The notes below the pieces were generated by a model that ran no database searches, had not been told where the DNA came from, and worked only from the letters and a program-made list of their open reading frames with translations. DNA of 64,000 nt from Nymphaea colorata (Eukaryota > Streptophyta > Magnoliopsida > Nymphaeales > Nymphaeaceae): assembly GCF_008831285.2 (NCBI RefSeq), contig NC_045145.1, positions 21,902,040 to 21,966,039 on the forward strand, in the 5' to 3' direction. The position numbers were made by a program, and so were the translations under genes. Positions 1-14,114 of the stretch are shown piece after piece (position 1 is the first letter of the stretch; each line of letters starts with the position of its first letter).

Positions 1-465
1 TTTGAGTGCAGATAATAGCTTGTGAAACCAGTTACGTGGTGCTTGCTTGAGTCCGTACAGAGACTTATGAAGGCGACATACTTTATTACTAGAATACTCC
101 CCCTCACGCAAAAGGCCTGGAGGAATGGTCATGTATATTTCCTCATGTAATTCTCCATGTATGAATGCATTACTCACATCCATTTGATATAAATGCCATC
201 TTTGAATAGAAGCAAGAGCAAGAAGTGTGCGCATGGTTGTTAACTTTGCAACCGGAGCAATTGTCTCATGATAATCAAGACCCTCTAGTTGAGTGTATCC
301 TTTAGCAACAAGTCTGGCTTTGTAGCGTTTAATACTTCCATCTGAACGCCGTTTTATCTTATAAACCCAACGACAACCAATGGGATTTTTGTGTGGAGGC
401 AAAGTAGTAATAGACCATGTACTGTTTTGTTCAAGAGCCTGAATCTCATCAGCCATAGCACTTCA
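1..465 (-). pseudogene. copia reverse transcriptase, N-terminal part
   Basis: Reading on in the integrase frame past the TGA at 463-465, 154 codons stay open to base 1. They contain the usual copia RT start: [12 protein letters not shown], then [33 protein letters not shown], the catalytic-core block [19 protein letters not shown], and [12 protein letters not shown]. The first catalytic Asp is in QMDVSNAF; the YVDD box would lie beyond the window. The domain itself has no break in the part seen. Confidence 0.93.
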
Positions 466-1777
466 CCAATGTTGATACTTAACCGCTTCCGCATACGAGC
501 TAGGTTCAACATTACTCATGATAGAGGTTAAAAATGCATAATGAGATTTAGAGAATTTGTGAACAGGTAAATAATTGTGTATGGGATAACGTGTACCTGA
601 GGATTGCTTAGTTGAAGTAGATTCCTTAGGCGGTGAGCTTATAACCATCACATTGGAACACACATAATCTTGAAAATAGGATGGTGAATGACGAGGACGA
701 CTAGATTTCCGTAGAGCAAGTGCATCTGGAGGAGGTGGATCATCTGACATAGGTCGATGATCTGAAACTGACAGATTTTGGTCATTGTTGATGGAATCGG
801 GAGGTTGAATAGGTGATAACGGGGAGGAATTTGCTGGAACACCATTCTCACACGATGACATATATTCCTTTCCAAGGTAATCTGGTTGAGGATGAGGTAA
901 AACAACATTGTTCAAATCATTTGTATGGCATTGTTCGGTTAGAAATGGAAATTTATCCTCAAAAAAAGATATATCTCTGCTTTTAAAAATTTGTTTGGTA
1001 TCCAAATCATATACCTGATACCCTTTCTGATTATGAGGATATCCGACAAAAACACATTTTTGTGCACGTGATGAAAACTTATGCATGAGGTTTAAATTTT
1101 TGGCATAACACAAGCATCCAAAAACACGCAAATCTTCATAATTGGGCTTTTTATGAAAGAGAAGTTCAAACGGAGATTTGTTATTTAAAAGAGTTGATGG
1201 CATTCTATTAATTAAAAAGGTTGCTGTCAAAATACATTCACCCCAAAAAGTTACCGAGAGATTTGCTTGAAACCTAAGTGCTCGCGCCACCTCTAGTAGA
1301 TGGCGATGCTTCCTCTCAACACGTCCATTTTGTTGAGGAGTTCCAACACATGAGGTTTGATGTTCTATGCCATGCTCATGAAAATAGACTTGCATATTAT
1401 GAGTTGTAAATTCAGCACCATTATCACTCCGAACGCATTTCACATGAGTATTGAATTGAGTAAACACCATGACACAAAAACGAGTTAAACAAGAAAATGT
1501 TTCAGATTTGAACCTCATCAAGAAAACCCAAGTAGATCGTGTAAAATCATCTACGATAGTAAGGAAGTAATGTGCACCCGTGTGAGACGAATCCTCCCCA
1601 AATATCACAATGAATCAACCCGAACGGATCACTTGCTCTACTAGTACTAGTTGGAAAAGGTAAACGAGTGAATTTAGCTTTAAGACATGCATCACAAGGA
1701 GAATCATGCTTGGAAATAGAGATGTTTTCATTCAATGAAAAAGACTTATCAAATGAAGGATGTCCAAGTCTCATATG
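466..1777 (-). pseudogene. copia integrase (frameshifted)
   Basis: After the TAG at 1778-1780 the frame reads HMRLGHPS and then CDAC, the His/Cys zinc-binding N-terminal module. A frameshift near 1590-1606 (around CDIWG) moves the reading to a second frame that holds the catalytic core. The DDE residues are visible as the first Asp in IVDDFTRSTW, the second in RSDNGAEF and the Glu in GRVERKHRH. The GKPQ-like stretch ending CVFVGYPHNQKGYQVYDL follows, as usual in copia. The frame ends at a TGA at 463-465, where the family has a charged residue after Trp just before RT. Integrase would insert the cDNA copy; this one is broken. Confidence 0.92.
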
Positions 1778-3256
1778 CTATATATGAGCTGTCTTATTAC
1801 TAGGAGAAGCAAACAAAGCATGAGAAGTAGTTGGAAGAAGAAGATGGTAAAGTCCACCGCTCAAGTTACCCACTCCAATCAGCTTCCTCGACAAAGGGTC
1901 CTGAAAAGCACAACAGGTTGGAAGAAAAACAGCAATACAATTAGTGGACTTAGTGAACTTTGGAACTGATAATAAATTGTATTTAAAATCAGGAATATAT
2001 AGGACATCAGTAAGCTGAATATTGGCTGAAAGGTAAACTGTTCTAGTAGTAGAGACTAGTGTTTGATGTCCATTGGGTAGGTTAATCACACGCTGTTTTG
2101 ATAAAATTTTGATATTAGAAAGCAAATGTAAATGAGGGGTCATATGGTCTGAGGCTCCGGTGTCAATGATCCAAGGAAAATGAGTTGAGAATGATTGTTT
2201 ACCTGCTAGATTAGCGGCAGCCGGTGAAGTATCAACATTTAACCAAGATGCCAATTGACTGACCTGTTCTTCGGTAAGTTGTGACAAAACAGCATTGACT
2301 TTTACATTGTTTGCCGATGTTCTTCCCTGTTGCGCCTGTTCAATTTTAGATGAATCACTAGTTGAACATGTAGCCTTAGGATGATTTGGAGGATAACCAT
2401 GAAGCACATAACATCGAGATTTTATATGTCCAAGCAGTCCACAATGATCACACTTTGGTCGAGGACGATTGCGAGTAGCATTAGGCATTCTTGCCTGATT
2501 CCGTTTGGTATATGATGTAGGAGAAGACCTAGCTGCAAGAGCTATGTTATTAGATCCAGACATTTTTGGTGTGAGAAGACGTTGAGTCTCTTCTTGAAGC
2601 AACATAGCATATACCCTATTAATGTTGGGTAGAGGATCAATAGCAAGAATCTGGCTTCGAAGATTGCTAAAACTTTCATTCAATCCCATCAGGAACTGAT
2701 AAACTTTTTCATGATCTTGACATGAATGAAACTCTTTAAACGCACCACAAGTACATGTAGACACAGTTGAATAAGATCCAAGTTCATCCCAAAAAGTTTT
2801 AAGTGTAGTGAAGTAGACAGCCAATGAATTGTGTTCTTGGCGTACATCAGATATCATCTTCTTCAATTGATAAATACGAGCAGCGTTACCTTGAGAGAAA
2901 CGTTCTTGAAGATCAATCCAAACCTCGTGAGCTTCACTTGCATAGATAACGCTATTTGCTATCTCCTTGGATAATGAGTTAAGAATCCATGATAAAACCA
3001 AGTCATTACAGCAAACCCATGGCATGTAGTCCAAGCTAGTGGTTGCAGGTTTTGAAATAGAACCATCAACAAATCCCAACTTGTTCTTGGCACTCAGGGC
3101 CATTTTCATTGCCCGTCGTCATGTAGAATAGTTATCTCCAACAAGGGGATTAGTCACTAAGACAGCATCAGGATTATCAGAATGGTGCATGACGAAAGGT
3201 GACTCATTTTGATCACTAGAAATATCGGTTCGATCAACAAGAGGAGATGTCACCAT
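1778..3256 (-). pseudogene. copia gag and aspartic protease region (interrupted)
   Basis: The frame starts at the ATG at 3254-3256 and is broken by a TGA at 3119-3121, where copia Gag normally has a conserved Trp in the motif N-Y-x-x-W. It then stays open to a TAG at 1778-1780. The gag core has the plant copia (UBN2-type) pattern, including ERFSQGNAARIYQLKK and YFTTLKTFWDELGSY. A CCHC zinc knuckle, C-x2-C-x4-H-x4-C, lies at about 2411-2452 and would bind RNA. The protease active site WIIDTGASDHM is at about 2141-2173. The TAG falls where the family has the Trp of the LWH motif that begins the integrase zinc region. Gag forms the particle and the protease cuts the polyprotein. Confidence 0.92.
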
Positions 3257-4233
3257 AGTCAAAGAATATTGAATGCGCAAGAAAAATTAATACGAGCTCT
3301 AGATCCAACGTGAATCCTTCTTGCAAAAAAAAAATTGCACCCTTACGTGACCTCCGATTTCAAGGACGGTCTCCCTCCCGACCAGTGATTAGAGTGAGAA
3401 AAGGAGGTCAGCACGAGAGCGGCAAAGGCACCGAGCTATTGAGTGCTCGAGCGAGCGATGCAGAAGCACTCGAACAGATTTGGACGCTCGGGCGAACAGA
3501 ACCTTGAGCGGGCGGTGCTGGAGCGGACGATGCAAGCAACGCTCTAGAAAGCAGGCGTTCGAGCGGGTGGAGCGGCAGTACCGCTCCAGCAGGATGCTCT
3601 GGCGAAGGGCGATGGCAGTCCAGACACAAAGGAGAAGAAATCACTCGGGCAGCATGAGAGGGAATCACCGTCAGATGGTCACAGCAGAGAAGGAATCCTA
3701 TTTCTCTTTGCACACTCTCGCCTCATTCAGAGAGAAAGGAAGCCCTAGTACCGAGCAGATCGCTCGCTCGGGCGGTGCAGGAGCGAGCGCTCGAGCCGGC
3801 GATTTAGGAGCAAACGGAGTTGGGAGTCGAGCGGACAGAGGAGATCGCTCGCTCGGGCAGAGCGAACAAAGGAGCGGTTCTGAAGCAAAACGGAGCGAAC
3901 AGCTCGAGCTCGGGCAGACAGCAGCAGCGGAAACGTTTTGGGGATGGTTGGGGATAGCAGAATCCTCACGGAATGACCCAAACGATTTGAAGTCTCACGG
4001 AATGAGAAGCGGGCGCAGAGCCTTTGAGCGAGCGGATGAGAAGGACGCTCGAGCGGACGATGCAGGGGCGGGCTGAGCAGAACGCTCAGGCGGACAGAAC
4101 AGAGGAGTGACTCTGAAAAACGGGCAAGGGCTCAAGCGGGCAGAGATTGGGATGTTTTTCTCTTTTCAACCCAAGAAAGGAGGACGCTCGAGTGAGGAGC
4201 AGCTCTCTTGCGCTTCTGCTCAGAGTGTCTCAC
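3257..4233 (-). other. Long G+C-rich 5' leader of the copia element
   Basis: About 977 bases separate the primer-binding site from the gag ATG. About 3400-4200 is much richer in G+C than its neighbours and is built of degenerate repeats of words such as GCTCGAGCG, GCTCGGGCG and GCGGACGATGCAGG. Open frames occur on both strands here, but their composition follows the repeats and no known domain is visible. I treat it as untranslated leader carrying internal repeats. Confidence 0.7.
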
Positions 4234-4245
4234 GCTCTGATACCA
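4234..4245 (-). other. Primer-binding site (initiator tRNA-Met)
   Basis: The minus strand reads TGGTATCAGAGC directly after the LTR end. This is the standard plant Ty1/copia primer-binding site, complementary to the 3' end of initiator methionine tRNA, where minus-strand DNA synthesis is primed. Confidence 0.9.
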
Positions 4246-4508
4246 TGTGAAGAAGAACGTGATGAAACGAGAGAAAAAAAAGATGAGTGAGCCAACTTAA
4301 TCATTCATTTCACATATGGTGAGGTATTTATACAACTTTACAGGCATATACAAATCCCACAAATTTTGGGATTGAGAGATCACAATCTTAGGAAAGAATA
4401 TAATTTCTTTCCTAAAATTTCACCTTCTGATTTTCCTTTTTGATGTATAGGAAAGATTTTGTTGATTCCTGAAAATCAGCAAACTGATCAAACTGATTTT
4501 CCTCTCCA
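4246..4508 (-). repeat. 5' LTR of the copia element
   Basis: The inner edge is set by the adjacent primer-binding site. The outer edge is set by where similarity to the 3' flanks of peroxidases B and C resumes (about 4509). Read on the minus strand the 263-bp LTR starts TGGAGAG and ends CTTCACA, keeping the TG...CA termini. It contains a TATAAATA box. The partner LTR is outside the window, so LTR divergence and the target duplication cannot be read here. The outer edge could be off by a few bases. Confidence 0.8.
4325..4332 (-). promoter_or_regulatory. TATA box in the copia LTR
   Basis: The minus strand reads TATAAATA about 80 bases upstream of the LTR inner end, where an LTR promoter is expected. 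Function is inferred from position and motif only. Confidence 0.5.
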
Positions 4509-4691
4509 ATAAATATAACCTTCTTTTTTCTCTAGCCTTGACAGATTCGTCGGACAGTTATTAACAGAGAAAAAAGAAAAACAAAGATAAAAAGCAACAC
4601 GAAGAACCAGCACAATCTAACGGACAAAGACTGCTTAGGACACACATGATCATTTGGACCATTGAACGTACAAGGTCCCCAACATATTTTG

Positions 4692-6424
<1,733 letters not shown>

Positions 6425-6504
6425 TAAAATGGCGATTAGTACTTCCTATCAGCTATAGCTGAAGATATCGAGGCTTGTTATGAACTGAAGGAAGGAGTGC
6501 AGCT

Positions 6505-6512
6505 TATTTATA
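6505..6512 (-). promoter_or_regulatory. TATA box of peroxidase A
   Basis: The minus strand reads TATAAATA about 80 bases upstream of the ATG, preceded by CAACGTGT, an ACGT-core element. The same arrangement is kept upstream of B and C. Confidence 0.65.
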
Positions 6513-7081
6513 ACACGTTGGCTCCATAAAATGCCAAAACTTCTTGACCTCATTCAACCTGCCTTCAACAAATCTCTATGTATCTCTTTTTCTCCACACC
6601 TAAACCGATGTTTTTCCTAGTTCAACAGAGCAGTCCTTGGGGTGTGCATATAATTACTTGTTATATCACCTGCTCTCTTTCTTCTACCTTCACAATCTAG
6701 GAGTAATCAATACTTGGTTTCATTGCTCATTAGTAATTACAGTGGAGCAGATTTACCAAATATTAGGTAAACAGATGAGTGTAGGGTTGGTGCTTGCGAT
6801 TTATGTGAACATGGTTCTGATTCTAGTTAACAGTCCATGATTTGATATCTCTTCCTCCCTTTATTCTACTAATCCATTGAAGATTACTCTTCGGTGCAGA
6901 ATGTAATCAAAGTGTTCGGGATCGCCAAGAAATGGAAAAAGCTGAACAGGTGGTTTTCCAAGCTTTGGTGGAAATACTTCAAAGAGGCCAAAACCTTTGA
7001 GACCAAGGTAAACTTTCCTTTACTCCCTTAAACTTGAAAGTAGCGTTTACCACTATTTGTAGCCAGATAAATTGTGCTCAC

Positions 7082-7137
7082 AACGATCGAACTAATGACC
7101 AAGCTTTTACCATCTACCAGTCTGACCTGCTACACTA
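7082..7137 (-). repeat. tRNA-derived SINE-like head (pol III box A and box B)
   Basis: The minus strand has TAGTGTAGCAGG (7126-7137), matching the box A pattern TRGCNNAGYNGG. After 32 bases comes AGTTCGATCGTT (7082-7093), close to box B. The spacing matches the clearer SINE at 42597-42836. No target duplication was found, so this is a candidate only. Confidence 0.4.
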
Positions 7138-7840
7138 TGTCCATGAAAGAAAGTCTTAAACAGGTGAACACTTGAACTTGCCCCAAACTCCCACGCACTG
7201 CATGGTGGGATCAAGACATCAAAAGCAACTTCATACTTGAGATTAGATCGATCTCAAATCTTCAACTAATTAATAACAGTTCATCCAAATTAACCCATGC
7301 TTGTGTCTTTCCTAACCAAATTTTGCATGCCAAAATATATTGACTAGAGGCAAAGCTAGGGGCCTTGGCCTACTGGCGGGGCTACTTGTTGGCTGGTATG
7401 GCCATTGCCCACATCAGCCCAACAAAAATCTTATTTTAACATCATGTTGACGTGACTCAAAAATTACATGCTAGGCCCACACCAAACTTATGTTGCCAAC
7501 TCAAGTGCTCCTTAAAAAAAAGAAATCCTGGTGTCTTGGCCCCTCCCAAGTTTTACAAAACAAAATTTTACCTTTGTCTTTTAGAAAATTTAATTTGTCC
7601 CCTACAAAAATCTCGAAAAATGTAATTCACCCTTGTAAAAAAATTTAAATGTCAAAAATTTTATTTAGTCATACTACTTATCACCTTCAGTCCCTATCAA
7701 AAAAACAAATCCTAATGTAATGCCGTCAAAAGGAAGCAGTTGCATGGTCAATATATATGTCTGCTAAAGTTGGTCTAATGTGCTATAGTTAATGCATGGA
7801 ATGCAAGGACTTGCTAGATTCTCTACGTATAGGTCTCCGA

Positions 7841-7842
<2 letters not shown>

Positions 7843-7885
<43 letters not shown>
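7843..7885. repeat. (TA)n microsatellite
   Basis: About 43 bases of uninterrupted TA repeat. The equivalent positions in the B and C spacers lack a tract of this length, so it expanded after duplication. Confidence 0.95.
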
Positions 7886-7888
<3 letters not shown>

Positions 7889-9378
7889 GGAGCAGGTTGC
7901 TCCAGATAACTAGGAAGCTAGCCGCATAAGGACTTCCTAACCATTTGTCTTAACTCTTATGTACTTACAAGAAGTTGACGGCTGCCGCCCGCCGTGAGAA
8001 ACAATATATTCAAATCCGCCGAATGCAGGACTTGCCAATGGTTAAAAATCAGTCAGTGAAAGTGTATAAACCCTTGTCAAAATCACTATGAACCATTTAT
8101 GTACCATAAACCATCGTTAGTATGTCTATTAGTATGTCTATAGCCATCGACCTGGTTTTAATGATAATCTTTAAATTTTAGCCATCTTAGAGTATCTACA
8201 TTCTAGAAATTTGAATTCGCCACACGATCCACCAAGATATATTGAAAATAATGATAATGCTCGATTGGCAACATTCCTTTAATCTAGTAGAGAAGATATG
8301 ATGATTTGCTTAGAGAAAAAGATAATTTACGTCGACCTTTTCAATAGAGAGAGGGAGAAACAAGCCAAGGAAGTTTAGATGTCCCGTGAAAGAGAGGTCG
8401 CTTCAAAATTACTTAAATAATTATTGCTTAGCTAATTAAGCCGTCATATAAATTATTCACCTAGCTAGTGTGTGTGTGTGTGCGCGCGTGTATATATATT
8501 TGTGCTTTTAATAAATTAACCCGACACATGTCCGTTTGCTTTTATTTTTGTATTTTTCAGATTTACTTTCATAGCAACTAAAAAGTTTGGTACATGTTAG
8601 GTTTAGTAATCCAAAACTAAACTATCTCTACGAACCAACCCCAACTTTGATCGCACTTGTAGGACTAGAATCATGAAAGCATCAAAATTTGAAAAAAAAA
8701 ATATACAAAGTCTCAAAATGTTTAACAAATCACTGTCAAGTTTTAAAAGTTAAGACTTTTGAGAGAAATTAGCGAAGAGAAACCTACTAGTAGAAAACAC
8801 TAGTTATTAATATAAGATGGTGAAAATACTAGTACTCCAAAAAACGCAAAAATATCTTTCATAAGCCAAGAGAGGGTTGGTTCTTCACTAGAGGTATTTT
8901 TGTCATTTTTATCTTAAATTGATGTTTCCTGTCAGTGGGCGCTATTTGAGAATTTTTATCAAAAGTTTTGCTCCTTTCGCTAACTTTTAAAGATTAGCTA
9001 TTTGTTATTTGCCCAAACCTTGGCGTCTTTTGCCAACTTTTTTCGGAAAAAAATTCAAGTATGCAACATGCAAGTAAGTTTAAGAGCGCCTTTCAGAAAG
9101 AAGTTATTTGGACAACCGTCCCGAATAACTCCACTACTTTATATGCCCATTATTTCATAATGCAATTCCGTGTCAAACCATTTGTTAAGTACTTTTTCAA
9201 AACATAGAGCGAGTTGTTCAAGCTGAGCTTAGCTAAAGTATGCTTTTGGTCGACATCTAAAACCATATATGTGGATACATTTTTTAAAAAAGTTACATTT
9301 AAACAATTAGTGTGCCATCTAGACTTTATATTTTTAGAAGGCGCAAATATATAATTTTCAATATGTGTGTATTTTTAT

Positions 9379-10154
9379 GGCTGCATGATGAGTCGAGCCA
9401 GCTCGAGTTCGACTCCAACTCGCTTATCAAAACTCAACTTGAACTCAACTTGTTTGTAGACGAGTTGAGCTTGAGTTCAAATGCAAATGCATGTTTGAAA
9501 TGTTAAATATATGAATTGAGTTTGACTTGTAAGAACTTGACTAGTTTAAACATGACTCGGCTCGATTGCACAATGAATGTTGAATTGCAATAAGAAAATG
9601 GTTAAGTAATAGCAACTAAACAAGATAAACAAGTTAAAGAGTTAATGAGTTAAACAAGTTAAAAGAAACGGAAACATGCTTAACATAAACAAGTTGAACA
9701 AGTTAAATGAGTGAAGAGTGGATTTTGAGCTTGTTCTATCGAGCTCCACTTGAGTTCGAGATCGGGTTTTTCCAGTTGAGTTGAGTTTAAGCTAGCCCAA
9801 CTCAAGCTTGATTTCGCTTAAGCCTGGGCATTGGGTCGGCCTAGCCCGATAACGAGTCAGGCTCAGGCCGGCTCAACCCGACTCGAAAAACCTGAGCCTG
9901 AGCCTGAGCTCAAGCCTGGTCTCGAGCCAGACCCCCTTAAATTTAAAAATATATTTTTTAATATAAAATAATATATAATTATAATTAATTATAATAAAAT
10001 ATTATATACATATATATATATTAATAAAAAAATTTAAAAATAAATTATCGAATCAAACTTATCTAGCCCACCCGCGCCAACCAGATAACATGCCGGGGCC
10101 AAGTACCGAGTACCTGGTGGCCAGCCTTAATTTCGCTTTCGCTTGTGTGCAGCC
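9379..10154. mobile_element. hAT-like MITE, interrupted by a second MITE
   Basis: The left end GGCTGCATGATGAGTCGAGC and the right end GCTTGTGTGCAGCC are inverted and resemble the ends of the element at 56600-56955. The interior is the same kind of GAGCTCGA/GAGTTGAG-rich sequence. Removing the inner MITE (9819-10129) and one copy of its target duplication rejoins the two halves. The outer element is degenerate and I see no clear target duplication for it. Confidence 0.55.
9819..10129. mobile_element. hAT-type MITE (311 bp) with 8-bp target duplication
   Basis: It starts TAAGCCTGGGCATTGGGTCG and ends CTGGTGGCCAGCCTTA, imperfect terminal inverted repeats. It is flanked on both sides by the exact octamer ATTTCGCT (9811-9818 and 10130-10137), the target-site length of hAT transposases. 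The interior is AT-rich between GC-rich ends, with no coding capacity. It belongs to the same family as 59929-60256. Confidence 0.8.
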
Positions 10155-10813
10155 TGCGACTTTATACATAAAAGATAGTTTACTCATAGCAGATTTCACA
10201 CTTGGGTTCCATGGACGTCACTAAAGATTCTCACTTATAATCATGATTCTTAAGAAAAGGTGCAAAGACATTGGTAGTGTCAATGCCAGTGGATTTTCAC
10301 TGACGAAAATATAACGGCAAACATTATTGGGACATTTACCTGATGTTTGTTTTTGTTTATACTTTTTTCCGCTGCTAATTCGAAGCATTCATCGACCGGT
10401 CAGCAGTCCATGGTAAGCAATCTCTCCCTCTCTGTGGGCTTAACCGCATATGAATGTTCTTCACCAAGAAAACAGAGGACAACACAGAAGCTGTACGAAG
10501 ACTATTATTTGAGTCCTTTTCGAGTTGACTGCATACAAACATTTCAGATATGGGGGAGATGAGTTTTAGAGTAGACATTGAAGACCCAAATTCTATTTAT
10601 TCAAATTTGCAAAGAGTGAACTCCTCAAATACAACTTTCTTTTTTTCTCTAGCCTTGACAGATTCGTCGGACAGTTATTAACAGAGAAAAAAGAAAAACA
10701 AAGATAAAAAGCAACACGAAGAACCAGCACAATCTAACGGACAAAGACTGCTTAGGGCACACATGACATGATCATTTGGACCATTGAACGTACGAGGTCC
10801 CCAACATCTTTTG

Positions 10814-12544
<1,731 letters not shown>

Positions 12545-12625
12545 TAAAATGGCGATTACTACTTCCTATCGTCTATAGGCTGAATATATTAAGGCTTGTT
12601 ATGAACTGAAGGAGGGAGTGCAGCT

Positions 12626-12633
12626 TATTTATA
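12626..12633 (-). promoter_or_regulatory. TATA box of peroxidase B
   Basis: TATAAATA on the minus strand about 80 bases above the ATG, with CAACGTGT just upstream, as in copies A and C. Confidence 0.65.
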
Positions 12634-13503
12634 ACACGTTGGCTCCATAAAATGTCGAAACATCTTGACCTCATTCAACCTGCCTTCAACAAATCTCTTT
12701 GGATCTCTCTCTCTCTCTCTCTCCCCGTACCTAAACCGATGACTTCCTGGTTCTATAGAGCAGGCCTTGGGTTGTGCCTATAATTATTAGTTGTGTTACC
12801 TGCCCTCTTTCTTTTACCTTCTCTTTGGAAGATTAATCAGAACTTGGTTGCATTGCTCATAGTAATTACAATGGATTAGATTTACCAAATAATAGGTCAA
12901 CAGATGAGTGTAGGTAAACACGTTGGCTCCATAAAAAAAACAAAAACTTGTCTCTTAAAAATCTGTACAAATTTTAGTTTGGCAACCATAAAAATCTTGG
13001 AAAATGTAATTTTCCCTTGTAAGAAAAAACGTCGAAAGTTTATTTTGTCCTACTTTCAGCCCCTTGAGAAAAAAAAATCCTATCTCTACTTCTGATACTG
13101 ATGGTTTTTTTATTATCACTTTCACCATTGACCCCATACATACACAGTCAACTAAATCATGGCCACAAGTTGAATGCTTCTATTATGGTGAATAAGCCTA
13201 ATATTTCTTATAGTAAAATGCGACCGCCTCATTGAATTGAATATAATTAATTGTAATGCCGTCAAAAGCAAGCAGTTGCATGGCCAGTATACATGTCTCT
13301 GCTAGTTTTTGTTTCGTGTGTCTAATGTTTTAAGGCATAAACTAGGGAATGCATGGGAAGCTAGATTCTCTACGTATATGTCTTGCGCTTTTATATTTGC
13401 AGGAGCAGGTTTCTCCAGAAAAGTAGCAGCTAGCCGCACAAGTACTTCAGAATCATTTATCTCTTAAGTTGACGGCCGCCGCCCGCCGATATCTCCAGGT
13501 AGA

Positions 13504-13506
<3 letters not shown>

Positions 13507-13541
<35 letters not shown>
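13507..13541. repeat. Poly-T tract (35 bases)
   Basis: Uninterrupted run of 35 T followed by GACAAAG. It could be the tail of a minus-strand retroposed sequence or simple slippage expansion; nothing next to it decides. Confidence 0.9.
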
Positions 13542-13542
<1 letters not shown>

Positions 13543-13914
13543 ACAAAGTAAGCATCAATTTTCTGCTTTATCCGTTTCATGCCCGACCTCTATTGTCAAC
13601 CTTTTCCCTGTAAAGATCAGAGAAATTAAGTTTTAGGCGGATTTGAATATATATATACATGCGGGTTAAAAATAGTCATTGACAGCTCAAGCTCCACAGT
13701 TGTTAAAATCACTATGCATCATTTATGTACCATAAACTATCCTTAGTATTCTTATGGCGACCGTGTTTTAATGATAATTTTTAAAATTTAATCCATCAAA
13801 CAATATCTGCATTTTAGAAATTTGAATTTCTATCTACATAGCCACACGATCCACCAAGGTGTATTGAACGTAATGATAATGCTATGATAATGTTGCATGG
13901 ACAACAATCTTTTA

Positions 13915-14114
13915 GAGGCCCTTTGATATATCCAGAATTATTGAATTTTAAAATCAAAATACTCATTTTTTAAGAAATTGGAATTATTAAACAAACAGGG
14001 TATTTGTTTTCCGAATTAAGAAACTCAAATATGAAAGTTTTATTTCATTCCAGTTTGATAAAGAGAAATTAGGATTTTGAAATGAATCAACATTCCAAAC
14101 CATCAAACACCCTC
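13915..14114. mobile_element. MITE-like element (200 bp), family member 1
   Basis: Starts GAGGCCCTTTGAT and ends ATCAAACACCCTC, giving inverted ends, with TA (left TTA, right TAA) on each side. The reverse complement of 46894-47090 matches it along its length, including AATCAAAATACTCATTTTTT and TTATTAAACAAACAGGG. The ends resemble Tourist-type elements, but the superfamily is not certain. Confidence 0.65.

Larger units (their letters stand above)
1..4508 (-). mobile_element. Ty1/copia LTR retrotransposon, degraded, truncated by the window edge
   Basis: In minus orientation the order is 5' LTR, a primer-binding site complementary to initiator tRNA-Met, a leader of nearly 1 kb, gag, aspartic protease, integrase, then reverse transcriptase. 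Integrase before RT is the Ty1/copia order. The RT frame is still open at base 1, so the rest of RT, RNase H, the polypurine tract and the 3' LTR lie outside the window. The coding frame has three in-frame stops and one frameshift, so this copy cannot be autonomous. It sits in the 3' flank of peroxidase A. The matching flanks of peroxidases B and C (near 10616-10640 and 15765-15790) lack it, which fixes the LTR outer edge at about 4508 and shows it inserted after the duplication. Confidence 0.95.
6513..10613. other. Spacer between peroxidases A and B
   Basis: No gene is supported. Large parts (about 6520-6990, 7680-8970 and 10370-10560) are similar to the spacers above B and/or C, so they belong to the duplicated segment. 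About 8990-10360 is specific to this copy and carries nested MITEs. A (TA)n tract, a (GT)n run near 8468-8482 and a SINE-like pol III head also lie here. Confidence 0.75.

Noticed and set aside
3408-4076. Open frames on both strands in the copia leader
   Set aside because: Length follows from G+C-rich repeats; no domain is visible, and opposite-strand frames overlap each other.
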